Assembly (NCBI GenBank): GCA_002359635.1
Contig: DENJ01000042.1
Location: 1-52,024, forward strand
Direction of reading: 5' to 3'
Source: Burkholderiales bacterium UBA2647
Lineage (GTDB): Bacteria > Pseudomonadota > Gammaproteobacteria > Burkholderiales > Burkholderiaceae_E
Length of the DNA: 52,024 bases
Shown here: in pieces, positions 42,144 to 50,061 of the stretch
Numbering within the stretch: the first letter of the stretch is position 1
How the letters are laid out: each line of letters starts with the position of its first letter
The notes under the pieces: model-generated
The model's input: only the letters and a program-made list of their open reading frames with translations
Databases searched by the model: none
What the model was told of the DNA's origin: nothing
Made by a program: the position numbers and the translations under genes

Positions 42144-43351
42144 TGAATTGGGAGAATCGCAGTATCCAGCAGCGTGCGATTGAACGTTTACTGGGCGAGC
42201 ATGGGCCTCGTGCGCTTGCCAAGATGAGCAGCGAGCAATTGCAGGATCGCTTGCGCGGTGAGCTATCCCGCGAACTGACTGAGAAAAACGGTTCACTCCA
42301 ATCAGAGCAATTACATCGTCTCCAATGCGAGTTAATGGGGCTTGGACCGCTTGAACCATTACTGGCCGATATGACCGTTGGCGACATCCTGGTCAACGGA
42401 CCCGAGGCCATCTGGTATGAGCGGGCTGGGCGTCTCTATCGGAGTGAGCAGCGCTTCGATGATGAAGCCCATCTGATGCGTATCATGGATCGACTTGTTT
42501 CACGCGGTGGCAGGCGAATCGACGAGTCCTCGCCGATGGCCGATGCAAGACTGCCGGACGGATCAAGGGTAAATGCGGTTGTGCGGCCTGCGGCAGTCGA
42601 CGGTCCACAGCTTTCAATTCGCCGTTTTCTCGGCGGCCCGCGCTTACTTGCCGACTGGGTGGCTGCTGGTTGCATGACGCAGGAGGCAGCGGACATCCTC
42701 GTCGATCTGGTGCGTCAGCGGGCAAACCTGATCATCAGCGGTGGCACCGGTGCCGGTAAGACCTCCCTGCTGAATGCACTTTCGGCCTGTATTGACAGCA
42801 GTGAGCGGATTCTAACCTTGGAAGATGCTGCAGAGTTGCGCTTGTCTCAACCCCATGTTGTGCGGCTTGAAGCGAGGCCACCCAATCTCGAGGGCAAAGG
42901 TGAAATCACCATGCGGATGCTGCTGAGAAATGCACTTCGCATGCGGCCGGATCGTTTGATCGTGGGCGAAGTCCGCGGTGATGAAGTGATTGAATTGCTC
43001 GCTGCGCTCAATACCGGTCACCGCGGCTCGATGGGTACCGTCCATGCGAATTCGGCAGCCAATGCTTTAGTGCGACTCGCCTCGATGGCTGCGATCGCCT
43101 TGGGCCAATCGCACCCAGAGATGCTCGCCTCACAAATCGGGGCGGCGGTCGATGTTGTGCTGCATCTTGAACGCAACAGCGATGGGAGAAGGCAGCTTTG
43201 CAGCATCCATCGGTTAAAAAACGATCATGCTCAGCAAGGCGCTTCGGCAAGCATGCATTGTTTGTGGTCTAACTCGGGCGATAGGTCTCCACTTCCCTGT
43301 CATAGCCTGGAAGCGATCGCGCACCGCAGGCCTCAACCTGATGGCGCTTAA
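42140..43351 (+). CDS. CpaF/TadA-type secretion ATPase
   Basis: 403 aa. The N-terminal domain has LMGLGPLEPLLADMTVGDIL, VNGPEAIWYERAGRL and RVNAVVRPAAVDGPQLSIRR. The ATPase has Walker A SGGTGAGKTSLLNAL (Lys207), Asp box EDAAELRL, Walker B LRMRPDRLIVGEVRG and His box LNTGHRGSMGTVHANSA. It powers Flp pilus assembly. Recognisable similarity fades after about residue 360-377 (LCSIHRL…HCLW). The last 25-30 residues, which overlap the convergent cyclase gene by 83 bases, look unlike the family end. The C-terminus may therefore be altered or simply divergent. Confidence 0.87.
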   Translation: MMNWENRSIQQRAIERLLGEHGPRALAKMSSEQLQDRLRGELSRELTEKNGSLQSEQLHRLQCELMGLGPLEPLLADMTVGDILVNGPEAIWYERAGRLYRSEQRFDDEAHLMRIMDRLVSRGGRRIDESSPMADARLPDGSRVNAVVRPAAVDGPQLSIRRFLGGPRLLADWVAAGCMTQEAADILVDLVRQRANLIISGGTGAGKTSLLNALSACIDSSERILTLEDAAELRLSQPHVVRLEARPPNLEGKGEITMRMLLRNALRMRPDRLIVGEVRGDEVIELLAALNTGHRGSMGTVHANSAANALVRLASMAAIALGQSHPEMLASQIGAAVDVVLHLERNSDGRRQLCSIHRLKNDHAQQGASASMHCLWSNSGDRSPLPCHSLEAIAHRRPQPDGA

Positions 43352-45110
43352 TACGCTCAGCAAGCTGTTGATCGAGCAAAATACCGTCAGCTGGCGCTTC
43401 GCGCTGAAGACGCTCGGCACGGTTCACCACCTCGCCGAGGGCGGTGTAGCTTCGTCGCATGCTGGTGCCAAGATCGCCGACCAAGGCCTCGCCGCAAGCG
43501 ATTCCGATGCGTTTGGAAAGTCCAGGTGCCGCTTGAATTGCCAGGGCAGCCTCAAGCGCACGGTCAGCATCATCTGCGGCGCTCAGCGGAGCGCCCCAGA
43601 ACACCATCAAACCATCGCCCAGATATTTGTCAAGCGTGCCGCCATGCTGATGGACGAGCGATGTCCATGTATCAAGTTGCCCGCGAAGCTTTTGGGCAAA
43701 GACTTCCGGACTTTCCTGTCTTGCGAGACGCGTTGATCCGACCGCATCCACAAACATCACCACGAGTTGTTCTCTCGAAGGTGTTAAGGGCTGGGCTGAA
43801 CCCTCCGAAAGCAGGTGATCCAACACATTAGCGGGGACATAGTCAGCAAAAAGTCTTCGCAAGCGTCCGGCGGTCTGACGCTCATTACGCAAACTCCAGC
43901 CCAGGCTGGCCAGGGCGCAGAGCATGATGGCGATCGGAGGTCCGCCAAGCAACTGCAATTGATGGGTGCCCGTGAGTAGCAATGCCAGGAGGGCCAGGCT
44001 TACTGAGGCAAGCAAGCTGATGAGCGCAAGGCTGAGGTAGCGACGGTAGCGGCAACAAAGCACAATCAGTGCGATACCGAGAAGGCTGAGCAACTGAATC
44101 AGCAACCAAGCTTTGACACCGAGCCAGTCTGACTGCGCATGAGGGTTTTCCTGGGAGACTTGATCGAGCAAGGCCGCAGTCGCTTGGGCGTGCACAACCA
44201 CCCCGGCCTGTGAAGCTGCCATCGGTGTGGCAACCCGGTCGCTCACCCCGAGCGCCGATGAACCGATCAAGACAACAGCGCCACGGAGCGCCGTGATCGG
44301 TTCGCGAGCGTCGTAGGCAAGATGTGAGGGGACGCTGAGCCAAGCCTGGTTCGAGCGCCCGTAGGGAATCGACCAGAATCCCTGGGGATCGCTTGCCAGA
44401 TCTAAAACCCCGGACGATAAGACCTGACCTGCAGGCCATCGCGGTTCGAGTTTGACTTGATCAGGCAACAGTCCCATGCACGCCAACACAGCGAGCGACA
44501 GCGTGGCCTGCCACTGATCTCGGTAACGGAGCAAGGGCGGCAGCCTTCTGACAACACCATCGTCTTCCGGCAACCAGCTGATATGGCCTGTGCAGCGCGG
44601 CTGCAAACCTGCATGGTGTCCAACATGTCCGCTTGCCTGCGCGATGGCGATACCCGAAGCGAGTGCAACGGTTTTGGGCCAGTTGCTTGTGACTTCGCCA
44701 GCGTCGGCAGCCTGCGACTGCCCGAGACCGAAAGCTTGCGATAACACCAACGGATAGCGTTCTAAGAGTTGCTGAATAGCCGCATCACCTTCTCTGTCGC
44801 GAGGCTCAGGTAGGACAAGGTCTAAACCGATGGCTGCAACCTGATGGGTTTCAAAAAGCTGGGTAAGCAAATGCGCAAGGGTTTTTCGCTCCCAGGGCCA
44901 GGAGCCAAGCGCCTTAAGGCTTGCTTCGTCGATATCGACAATCACAACCCGCGATTCGAGGCTGTCAGTGGCGCTCACCCGATGCCATTGGTCACCGAGC
45001 AGGTTTGCACCACGCTGCAAAGTGCCGGGCCACGGCAACCCACTCGCGAGCAGTAAGCTCAACAAGCTGCTGGCCAAGCCGATCAGCAGCGGTACGCGCC
45101 AAAGCCCCAT
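43269..45110 (-). CDS. CHASE2-domain class III adenylate cyclase
   Basis: 613 aa from ATG 45110; a start at 45194 would overlap the CRP gene. A membrane anchor (VPLLIGLASSLLSLLLASGL) leads to a periplasmic CHASE2 sensor (VVIVDIDEASLKALGSWPWE, AAIGLDLVLPEPRDREGD). Three further helices follow, then a cytoplasmic cyclase. Both metal aspartates are present (VVMFVDAVGSTR and DKYLGDGLMVFWG), as are the adenine-type Lys before YLGDG and N-x3-R in VVNRAERLQ. It is thus probably an active ATP cyclase sensing an envelope signal. It starts one base after the CRP-type gene, so enzyme and receptor are co-expressed. Confidence 0.9.
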   Translation of the reverse strand: MGLWRVPLLIGLASSLLSLLLASGLPWPGTLQRGANLLGDQWHRVSATDSLESRVVIVDIDEASLKALGSWPWERKTLAHLLTQLFETHQVAAIGLDLVLPEPRDREGDAAIQQLLERYPLVLSQAFGLGQSQAADAGEVTSNWPKTVALASGIAIAQASGHVGHHAGLQPRCTGHISWLPEDDGVVRRLPPLLRYRDQWQATLSLAVLACMGLLPDQVKLEPRWPAGQVLSSGVLDLASDPQGFWSIPYGRSNQAWLSVPSHLAYDAREPITALRGAVVLIGSSALGVSDRVATPMAASQAGVVVHAQATAALLDQVSQENPHAQSDWLGVKAWLLIQLLSLLGIALIVLCCRYRRYLSLALISLLASVSLALLALLLTGTHQLQLLGGPPIAIMLCALASLGWSLRNERQTAGRLRRLFADYVPANVLDHLLSEGSAQPLTPSREQLVVMFVDAVGSTRLARQESPEVFAQKLRGQLDTWTSLVHQHGGTLDKYLGDGLMVFWGAPLSAADDADRALEAALAIQAAPGLSKRIGIACGEALVGDLGTSMRRSYTALGEVVNRAERLQREAPADGILLDQQLAERIKRHQVEACGARSLPGYDREVETYRPS

Positions 45111-45111
45111 G

Positions 45112-45798
45112 TTAAGAACTGGCGAGTAAGCGAAGTCGCTCGTGCAGTTTAAGTCGGCCTTCAGGCATGGATTCGATGTAGCCCTCGGTTTCAAGGGCCT
45201 TCATCACCCTTGAGACCATCTCGCGCGAGGCACCGACCATTTTGGCGATGTCCTGCCTCGCGATCCGGTCCTTGACCACATAGTTGCCTGCATCGGTTTC
45301 TGCAAATTCAAGCAAGACCTGGGCAACCCTACCGTAGACATCAAGCAAGGCGAGGGTTTCAATGCGTCGATCGGCTTCACGGAGCCTTTGGACGAGACTG
45401 CGCATGATTCGCAGGCAGACTTCATTATTTTGAGCGATCAAGAATTGGAAGGCTTCTTTGGTGATGGCGATGAATTCGCAGGGATCGAGTGTGACCACGG
45501 TTGCTGATCGTGGTTCCTCGTCGATAAGGCTCATTTCGCCGAAGAATTCTCCCGGCCCGAGCACCGCAAGAATCACTTCTTTGCCTTCATCATCAGCCCG
45601 CTGAACCTTGGCGCGCCCGGAGAGCATGACAAACATGCCCTGCGATTGTTCGCCTTCCTTCACCACTACTTTGCCCTTGGCAAAACTGCGACGGGTGCTT
45701 GAGGTGGCAAGCCGCTCGAGCGCGTGCTCTTCCAAACCATAAAAGAGCGGCACGCGCTTTAAAAAAGCCAGATTATGGGTAAATGAGCCATAGGTCAT
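45112..45798 (-). CDS. CRP-type cAMP-responsive transcription regulator
   Basis: 228 aa from ATG 45798; a start at 45864, ten bases after the upstream stop, would add 22 residues. The cyclic-nucleotide domain has LGPGEFFGEMSLIDEEPRSA, with the Arg-Ser pair that binds cAMP phosphate in CRP. The C-terminal HTH RQDIAKMVGASREMVSRVMK is close to CRP, and no Fe-S or heme cysteines of the FNR type are seen. It therefore probably responds to cAMP, plausibly from the cyclase encoded immediately downstream. It follows the VOC-ThDP fusion gene in one probable operon. Confidence 0.9.
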   Translation of the reverse strand: MTYGSFTHNLAFLKRVPLFYGLEEHALERLATSSTRRSFAKGKVVVKEGEQSQGMFVMLSGRAKVQRADDEGKEVILAVLGPGEFFGEMSLIDEEPRSATVVTLDPCEFIAITKEAFQFLIAQNNEVCLRIMRSLVQRLREADRRIETLALLDVYGRVAQVLLEFAETDAGNYVVKDRIARQDIAKMVGASREMVSRVMKALETEGYIESMPEGRLKLHERLRLLASS

Positions 45799-45874
45799 GC
45801 CTGTGATTGTGCAACACTTCAGGCTTGCCTCGCCAATCTCCGACCTGCGAACCTCCCAGCCCATCGCTGCCTGC

Positions 45875-48430
45875 TCAGCCCATCCACTGACTCACCGGTG
45901 CCGCAGCGTCCTCCAGGGCTTGTGTTTTTATATCGACGAGTACCGGGCGGTTCAACGCAAGGGCTTCGCGCAGACAAGGCCCGAGCGTTCGGGGATCCTC
46001 GACGCTGTAAGCGTCAATGCCGTAAGCTCTCGCAATGGCTGCATGATCGGTGGGCCTGAAGTCGACCGAGAAGTAACGCTTGCCGTAGCTTGCGCGCTGG
46101 CTCGCTTTGATCCAGCCAAAAGCATCGTTTGACAAAACAAGCATCAAAATCGGTGCGCCGCATCGAGCAACCGTCTCGAGTTCGCCAGCAACAAAGCCAA
46201 AACTGCCATCGCCCATGACCGCCACGCATCGTTGTGCCGGCTTAGCGTACCAGGCGCCGATTGCAGCCGGAAGCGCATAGCCCAGTGCGCCGTGAGCGCG
46301 ATTCGTCACGATGTATCGTCCGGCCTTGGGGAGCTTGAAATAGGCCGCGACATAAGGGCAGGGTGTTCCTGGATCCGCGCACACAATGGCATCGTCCGGG
46401 AGGGCTTGACGCAATTGATCGATGATCCGTTCGGGTCGAATCGGTCGTTCATCGCTTTGGGCGATCGCCTCAAAGGCCTTCCACTTGCTTGCCTGTGCCT
46501 TGGCAACCATCGCAAGTCCGCTACCGGGAAGGTGCTGGGTCTGGGCATGATGTTGTAGGGCTTTGAGTAGACTTTCAAGGCCTAGTTTGGCGTCGCCAAC
46601 CAGGGCAACGGCGGTTGGATAGCTGCTGGAGATTACCGCCGGGTCGACATCGAGATGGATAACTTCGGTGCCAAGTTGCGGAAATCGCCAATGCTCAGTG
46701 GTTGTGGATCCAGTTCGGCATGCGATAAAAAACACCAGATCCGCGTTTGCCACGATGTTGCGGGTTGCGAGTACGCCGCCATTAGAGCCCACCACGCCCA
46801 CCGAAAGTGGATCGTGATCAGATAGGCAGCCTTTACCGCTTACCGTCGTGCAAACCGGTGCGTCAAGATGGTGGGCGAGTTTGGCTAAAGCCTCGCACGC
46901 ACCAGCGCTGATCACACCCCCGCCACAGATCATCACCACCTGCTTGGCCGCGGCCAGCTTAACGGCCGCCTGCTCAATGGCCTGCGAATCAGGCGCACTT
47001 CGCCACGCCGGTGCACTGCCGTGTTCAACCTGAGCCCAAAGGCCTTCGCCGTCGTGTTTTGCCTTGAGCACATCGTAGGGAAGGCAGAGATGGGCTGCAC
47101 CCGGGCGACCTGTTGTGATCGTTCGAAAAGCTGTTCGGACCTGATCGGCCATCTTCGAGGCAACATCGACCGTACCGTTCCACTTGCTCAGGGGCGCATA
47201 AAGCGCCTCTTGTCGCAGTTCGGTCAAGGGGTAACGGCCTCTGCTGGTAACCGGAACGTCTGAGCTAAATCCTAGAACAGGTACTGAGGACTCGTTGGCC
47301 TCGACAAGTCCGGGGGCAAGATAAGTTGCGCCGCCACCGCTAGGTCCCTCACAGACACCAACACGACCGCTTACCCGCGCGTAGCCATCTGCCATATAGG
47401 CTGCGCTGCGTTCATCGCGTGCAAGCACATGCACCATACCGTGGTCCAGACGATAAAGTGCGTCGTAGTAGGGAAGGCTTGTATCGCCGCAAACACCGAA
47501 GATGGTGGTGACACCGTGGGCTTGCAGCATACGAATCAAGGCCTCGGCGCCATCGTTGGCAGCCTTTGCGCTTGCCGAATCCGACAGCCCTGGCGTTGCA
47601 TGCGATGTCGCTGATGCCGTCGCCATGGTCGCGGCTGACGATAGCTTGTGCCCTCCAAGCTGACGATCCGCTTGGACCTCATGAAATTCCAGACACAGGC
47701 CCATCGCAAAGTTCGGCGCAATACGCAGGCAATCATCGGCCATCACATGGGGAACCGATTGTTGCAGCAAACAGGTTCGCAAAGCGCCAAGGTCATAGCA
47801 GGCCATGCTGAGCCGATCCATGTAGCCGCCTTCAGAAAGTGTCGGGTCGGCTTCGAGCACGAGGTCGGCAGGCCAGACGGGTTCATCGCCGACCAACTGC
47901 CGCAACAGCTTTTGCTCACGCGCAAGGTCTGCGACCTTGGCAAAACCGGCTGTGATTTCGCAGCTTCGATTGGGATGCTGGAGCCAGGGTTTATGCCAGA
48001 CCAAATGCGGCTTTTCATGTTGGCAAAAGTAATAACGACCCGCTTGCGATTCTTCGGGAGGGACGCGGACGGTTTGAAACACCGCGTCATCGCGAACATC
48101 GCCCACTTGAACCGGACGGGAAAAACGGTCAGGTGCGCTGACCGGTGCTCCGCGAGCAAGACATTGTTGATAGGTAAGCGCTGCGTTTTGACTGCGCCAG
48201 ACCCAGGCGTTTAAGCCCGCAGGCGCATCGCGCACCTCAGGACGCTTATCTCGGTTTTCAGGCAGGTAGCCAAGTAGTTCGATGTAACTGTTTTCAAAAA
48301 TGATGAGGTGATTGATCGTGCCAAGGCTGTGAAAACCCCTGTCAGTCACGAAAAACCCCATCGCTCGGAAGCGTTCAACCGCTAGATCCATCTGATCATG
48401 AACAACGATGACGGCGTGATCGAATTCCAT
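45875..48430 (-). CDS. Fusion of VOC/glyoxalase-like module to thiamine-diphosphate enzyme
   Basis: 851 aa. Residues 1-255 form a VOC-type protein (MEFDHAVIVVHDQMDLAVER, NSYIELLGYLPENR, LCLEFHE) with possible metal ligands His5, Glu51 and Glu249. Residues 262-292 are an Ala/Ser/Thr linker. From 293 a full ThDP enzyme of the acetolactate-synthase/benzoylformate-decarboxylase fold follows: FGVCGDTSLPYYDALYRLDH, catalytic Glu340 in RDERSAAYMADGYARVSG, a central domain, and the ThDP/Mg motif GDGSFGFV…LSND. Substrate unknown, presumably a 2-oxo acid or acyl donor. ATG 48430 has GAGGA five bases upstream; no internal ribosome site is well placed for the ThDP part. Confidence 0.88.
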   Translation of the reverse strand: MEFDHAVIVVHDQMDLAVERFRAMGFFVTDRGFHSLGTINHLIIFENSYIELLGYLPENRDKRPEVRDAPAGLNAWVWRSQNAALTYQQCLARGAPVSAPDRFSRPVQVGDVRDDAVFQTVRVPPEESQAGRYYFCQHEKPHLVWHKPWLQHPNRSCEITAGFAKVADLAREQKLLRQLVGDEPVWPADLVLEADPTLSEGGYMDRLSMACYDLGALRTCLLQQSVPHVMADDCLRIAPNFAMGLCLEFHEVQADRQLGGHKLSSAATMATASATSHATPGLSDSASAKAANDGAEALIRMLQAHGVTTIFGVCGDTSLPYYDALYRLDHGMVHVLARDERSAAYMADGYARVSGRVGVCEGPSGGGATYLAPGLVEANESSVPVLGFSSDVPVTSRGRYPLTELRQEALYAPLSKWNGTVDVASKMADQVRTAFRTITTGRPGAAHLCLPYDVLKAKHDGEGLWAQVEHGSAPAWRSAPDSQAIEQAAVKLAAAKQVVMICGGGVISAGACEALAKLAHHLDAPVCTTVSGKGCLSDHDPLSVGVVGSNGGVLATRNIVANADLVFFIACRTGSTTTEHWRFPQLGTEVIHLDVDPAVISSSYPTAVALVGDAKLGLESLLKALQHHAQTQHLPGSGLAMVAKAQASKWKAFEAIAQSDERPIRPERIIDQLRQALPDDAIVCADPGTPCPYVAAYFKLPKAGRYIVTNRAHGALGYALPAAIGAWYAKPAQRCVAVMGDGSFGFVAGELETVARCGAPILMLVLSNDAFGWIKASQRASYGKRYFSVDFRPTDHAAIARAYGIDAYSVEDPRTLGPCLREALALNRPVLVDIKTQALEDAAAPVSQWMG

Positions 48431-48562
48431 AACTGTCCTCAAGGCATTTCCTGGAATGCTGCAAGCAGCGTAATCGGCCGATGGTAGCCTTAAAGCTCTT
48501 GAGCTGTGGTTTCATCTGACGCTCAGCAGTTTGTTATTGTTTTGATTTCGGGGGTATTCCGC

Positions 48563-48754
48563 ATGCCATTGATTCATGTCAGTCTTTTTGAAGGGCGTAG
48601 CATCGAGCAAAAGCGCGCCTTTGCCGAACAGGTCACCAAGGTTGCAAGCGAGACTTTGCAATGCTCGCCGGCATCGGTTGATGTGATTTTCGAGGACATC
48701 AAAGCATCGGATTGGGCAACCGCAGGACAATTGCACAGCGATAAGCCTGCGTGA
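48563..48754 (+). CDS. 4-oxalocrotonate tautomerase family protein
   Basis: 63 aa from ATG 48563, with GGGGG eight bases upstream; the frame is open earlier, but the family needs Pro directly after Met. Pro2 (catalytic Pro1 in the mature protein) and Arg12 (mature Arg11) in PLIHVSLFEGRSIEQKRAF match 4-oxalocrotonate tautomerase, which shifts enol/keto forms of 2-oxo acids. VDVIFEDIKASDWATAG is the usual end. It diverges from the VOC-ThDP gene and overlaps the MATE gene start (GTGA). It could act on the same 2-oxo acid. Confidence 0.9.
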   Translation: MPLIHVSLFEGRSIEQKRAFAEQVTKVASETLQCSPASVDVIFEDIKASDWATAGQLHSDKPA

Positions 48755-50061
48755 TCGCTCGGATTCTTGCGCTTGCTGCACCGTCGGCGGCGGTGTCGGC
48801 AGCGCAAGTCTTCACGCAATTTGCTGAGACCTTGGTTGCGGCAAGGCTTGGCACCGACGCCCTTGCTGCATGGTCTATCGTTCTACCTTTCGTACTTCTG
48901 TTGCAGCAAGCCTCTGCAGGCGCAATGGGTGGCGGGGTATCGTCGGCAATTGCCCGCGCCCTTGGGGCCAATGATCAGTCACAAGCCTGCGCGCTGGTCA
49001 AGCACGCTTTATGGATTGCACTCATTGCGGGTCTATTGTTCGCCTTGCCGCTAAGTTTTTTCCTCCCCTGGCTAATTGGCAGGCTCGCAGGTGATGAAAT
49101 CGCTCAGACCCATCGCTTTTACCCGTTTGCAGCCTTTGGCCTTGCGGCGGTGCCAGCCTGGCTCGTCAATACCCTATCGGCAATTCTCCGTGGCGGCGGT
49201 CAGCATCGCGTTGTTGGTCGTTTGATGGTCACTGCATGGTTTGCGCTGTGTTTGCTGATGCCATGTTGCGCACTGATGCTCGATCTTGGACTGGCTGGTA
49301 TCGGTCTTGCACAAGCCATGGTTTTTTCAGTCGCTGCATGGTTGATGTGGCAAAAAGTGCTTGCAGGTCAGGCCGGATTTATTCCTGACCTGACGCTCAA
49401 GCCACAACTTATATTGTTCAAAAAAATATTATCGGTTGGTTTGATGGCCTGTGCGCTTGCGCTGATTGCGAATCTCACCACTTTTCTCGTTAACGCGAAA
49501 CTCGCTGCCTATGGGACGACCTATGTCGCGGCCTATGGCATCGCTGCGAGGGTGGAATTCTTGATGGTACCGATTTCATTCGGTGTCGGTGCTGCGCTGA
49601 CCGCCTTGGTCGGGCATGCAGTGGGTTCGGGGCAGTGGCAACAGGCAAGGCGGATCGCTTGGACGGGCGCCGCGATGGCATTGTCAGTTACCCTGCCTTT
49701 TGGGCTCTGGGTGGCCTTATGGCCACAGACGCTTGCTGCCTTCTTGACGACCGATTTGTATGTTCAGCAACAGGCCGCCCATGCACTGTCTTTCATTGGC
49801 TGGGGACTGGCGCCCTTTGCCGTCGGGATGACGCTTTATTTCGCTTCGCAGGGTGCCGATCGGATGCGAGGTCCGATGCTCGCAGGCATTTGCCGGATCT
49901 CGATCGCCGTGGGCCTCGGCGCTTTGATCGCGGATCAATTTGATTCGGCTGCAAGCGCCTATTACCTTTCGGTTGCCTGCGGCATCACAGCCTACGGGCT
50001 GATTGTTGCCTTATCAGTACGCCCTGGTGTTTGGTCTGAGGCTAGTGCTTCAAAATCCTGA
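48751..50061 (+). CDS. MATE family efflux transporter
   Basis: 436 aa with 12 predicted helices in two halves. Features include the N-terminal LALAAPSAAVSAAQVFTQFA then LVAARLGTDALAAWS, the second-half VEFLMVPISFGVGAALTALV then GHAVGSGQWQQARRIAW, and FIGWGLAPFAVGMTLYFASQ. MATE proteins export cationic compounds or metabolites by Na+ or H+ antiport. The GTG start overlaps the tautomerase stop by four bases. The 3' end overlaps the convergent membrane protein gene by 20 bases. The substrate is unknown. Confidence 0.9.
   Translation: MIARILALAAPSAAVSAAQVFTQFAETLVAARLGTDALAAWSIVLPFVLLLQQASAGAMGGGVSSAIARALGANDQSQACALVKHALWIALIAGLLFALPLSFFLPWLIGRLAGDEIAQTHRFYPFAAFGLAAVPAWLVNTLSAILRGGGQHRVVGRLMVTAWFALCLLMPCCALMLDLGLAGIGLAQAMVFSVAAWLMWQKVLAGQAGFIPDLTLKPQLILFKKILSVGLMACALALIANLTTFLVNAKLAAYGTTYVAAYGIAARVEFLMVPISFGVGAALTALVGHAVGSGQWQQARRIAWTGAAMALSVTLPFGLWVALWPQTLAAFLTTDLYVQQQAAHALSFIGWGLAPFAVGMTLYFASQGADRMRGPMLAGICRISIAVGLGALIADQFDSAASAYYLSVACGITAYGLIVALSVRPGVWSEASASKS

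Noticed and set aside
45875..47626. Separate ThDP-enzyme gene starting at the in-frame ATG 47626
   Set aside because: GGAGGG lies 24 bases upstream, too far, and the frame is continuous with the VOC part; a single fusion protein is the simpler reading, though an internal start cannot be excluded.
48506..48562. Longer N-terminus for the tautomerase
   Set aside because: The family requires Pro right after the initiator Met, as provided by ATG 48563 with a good ribosome site.
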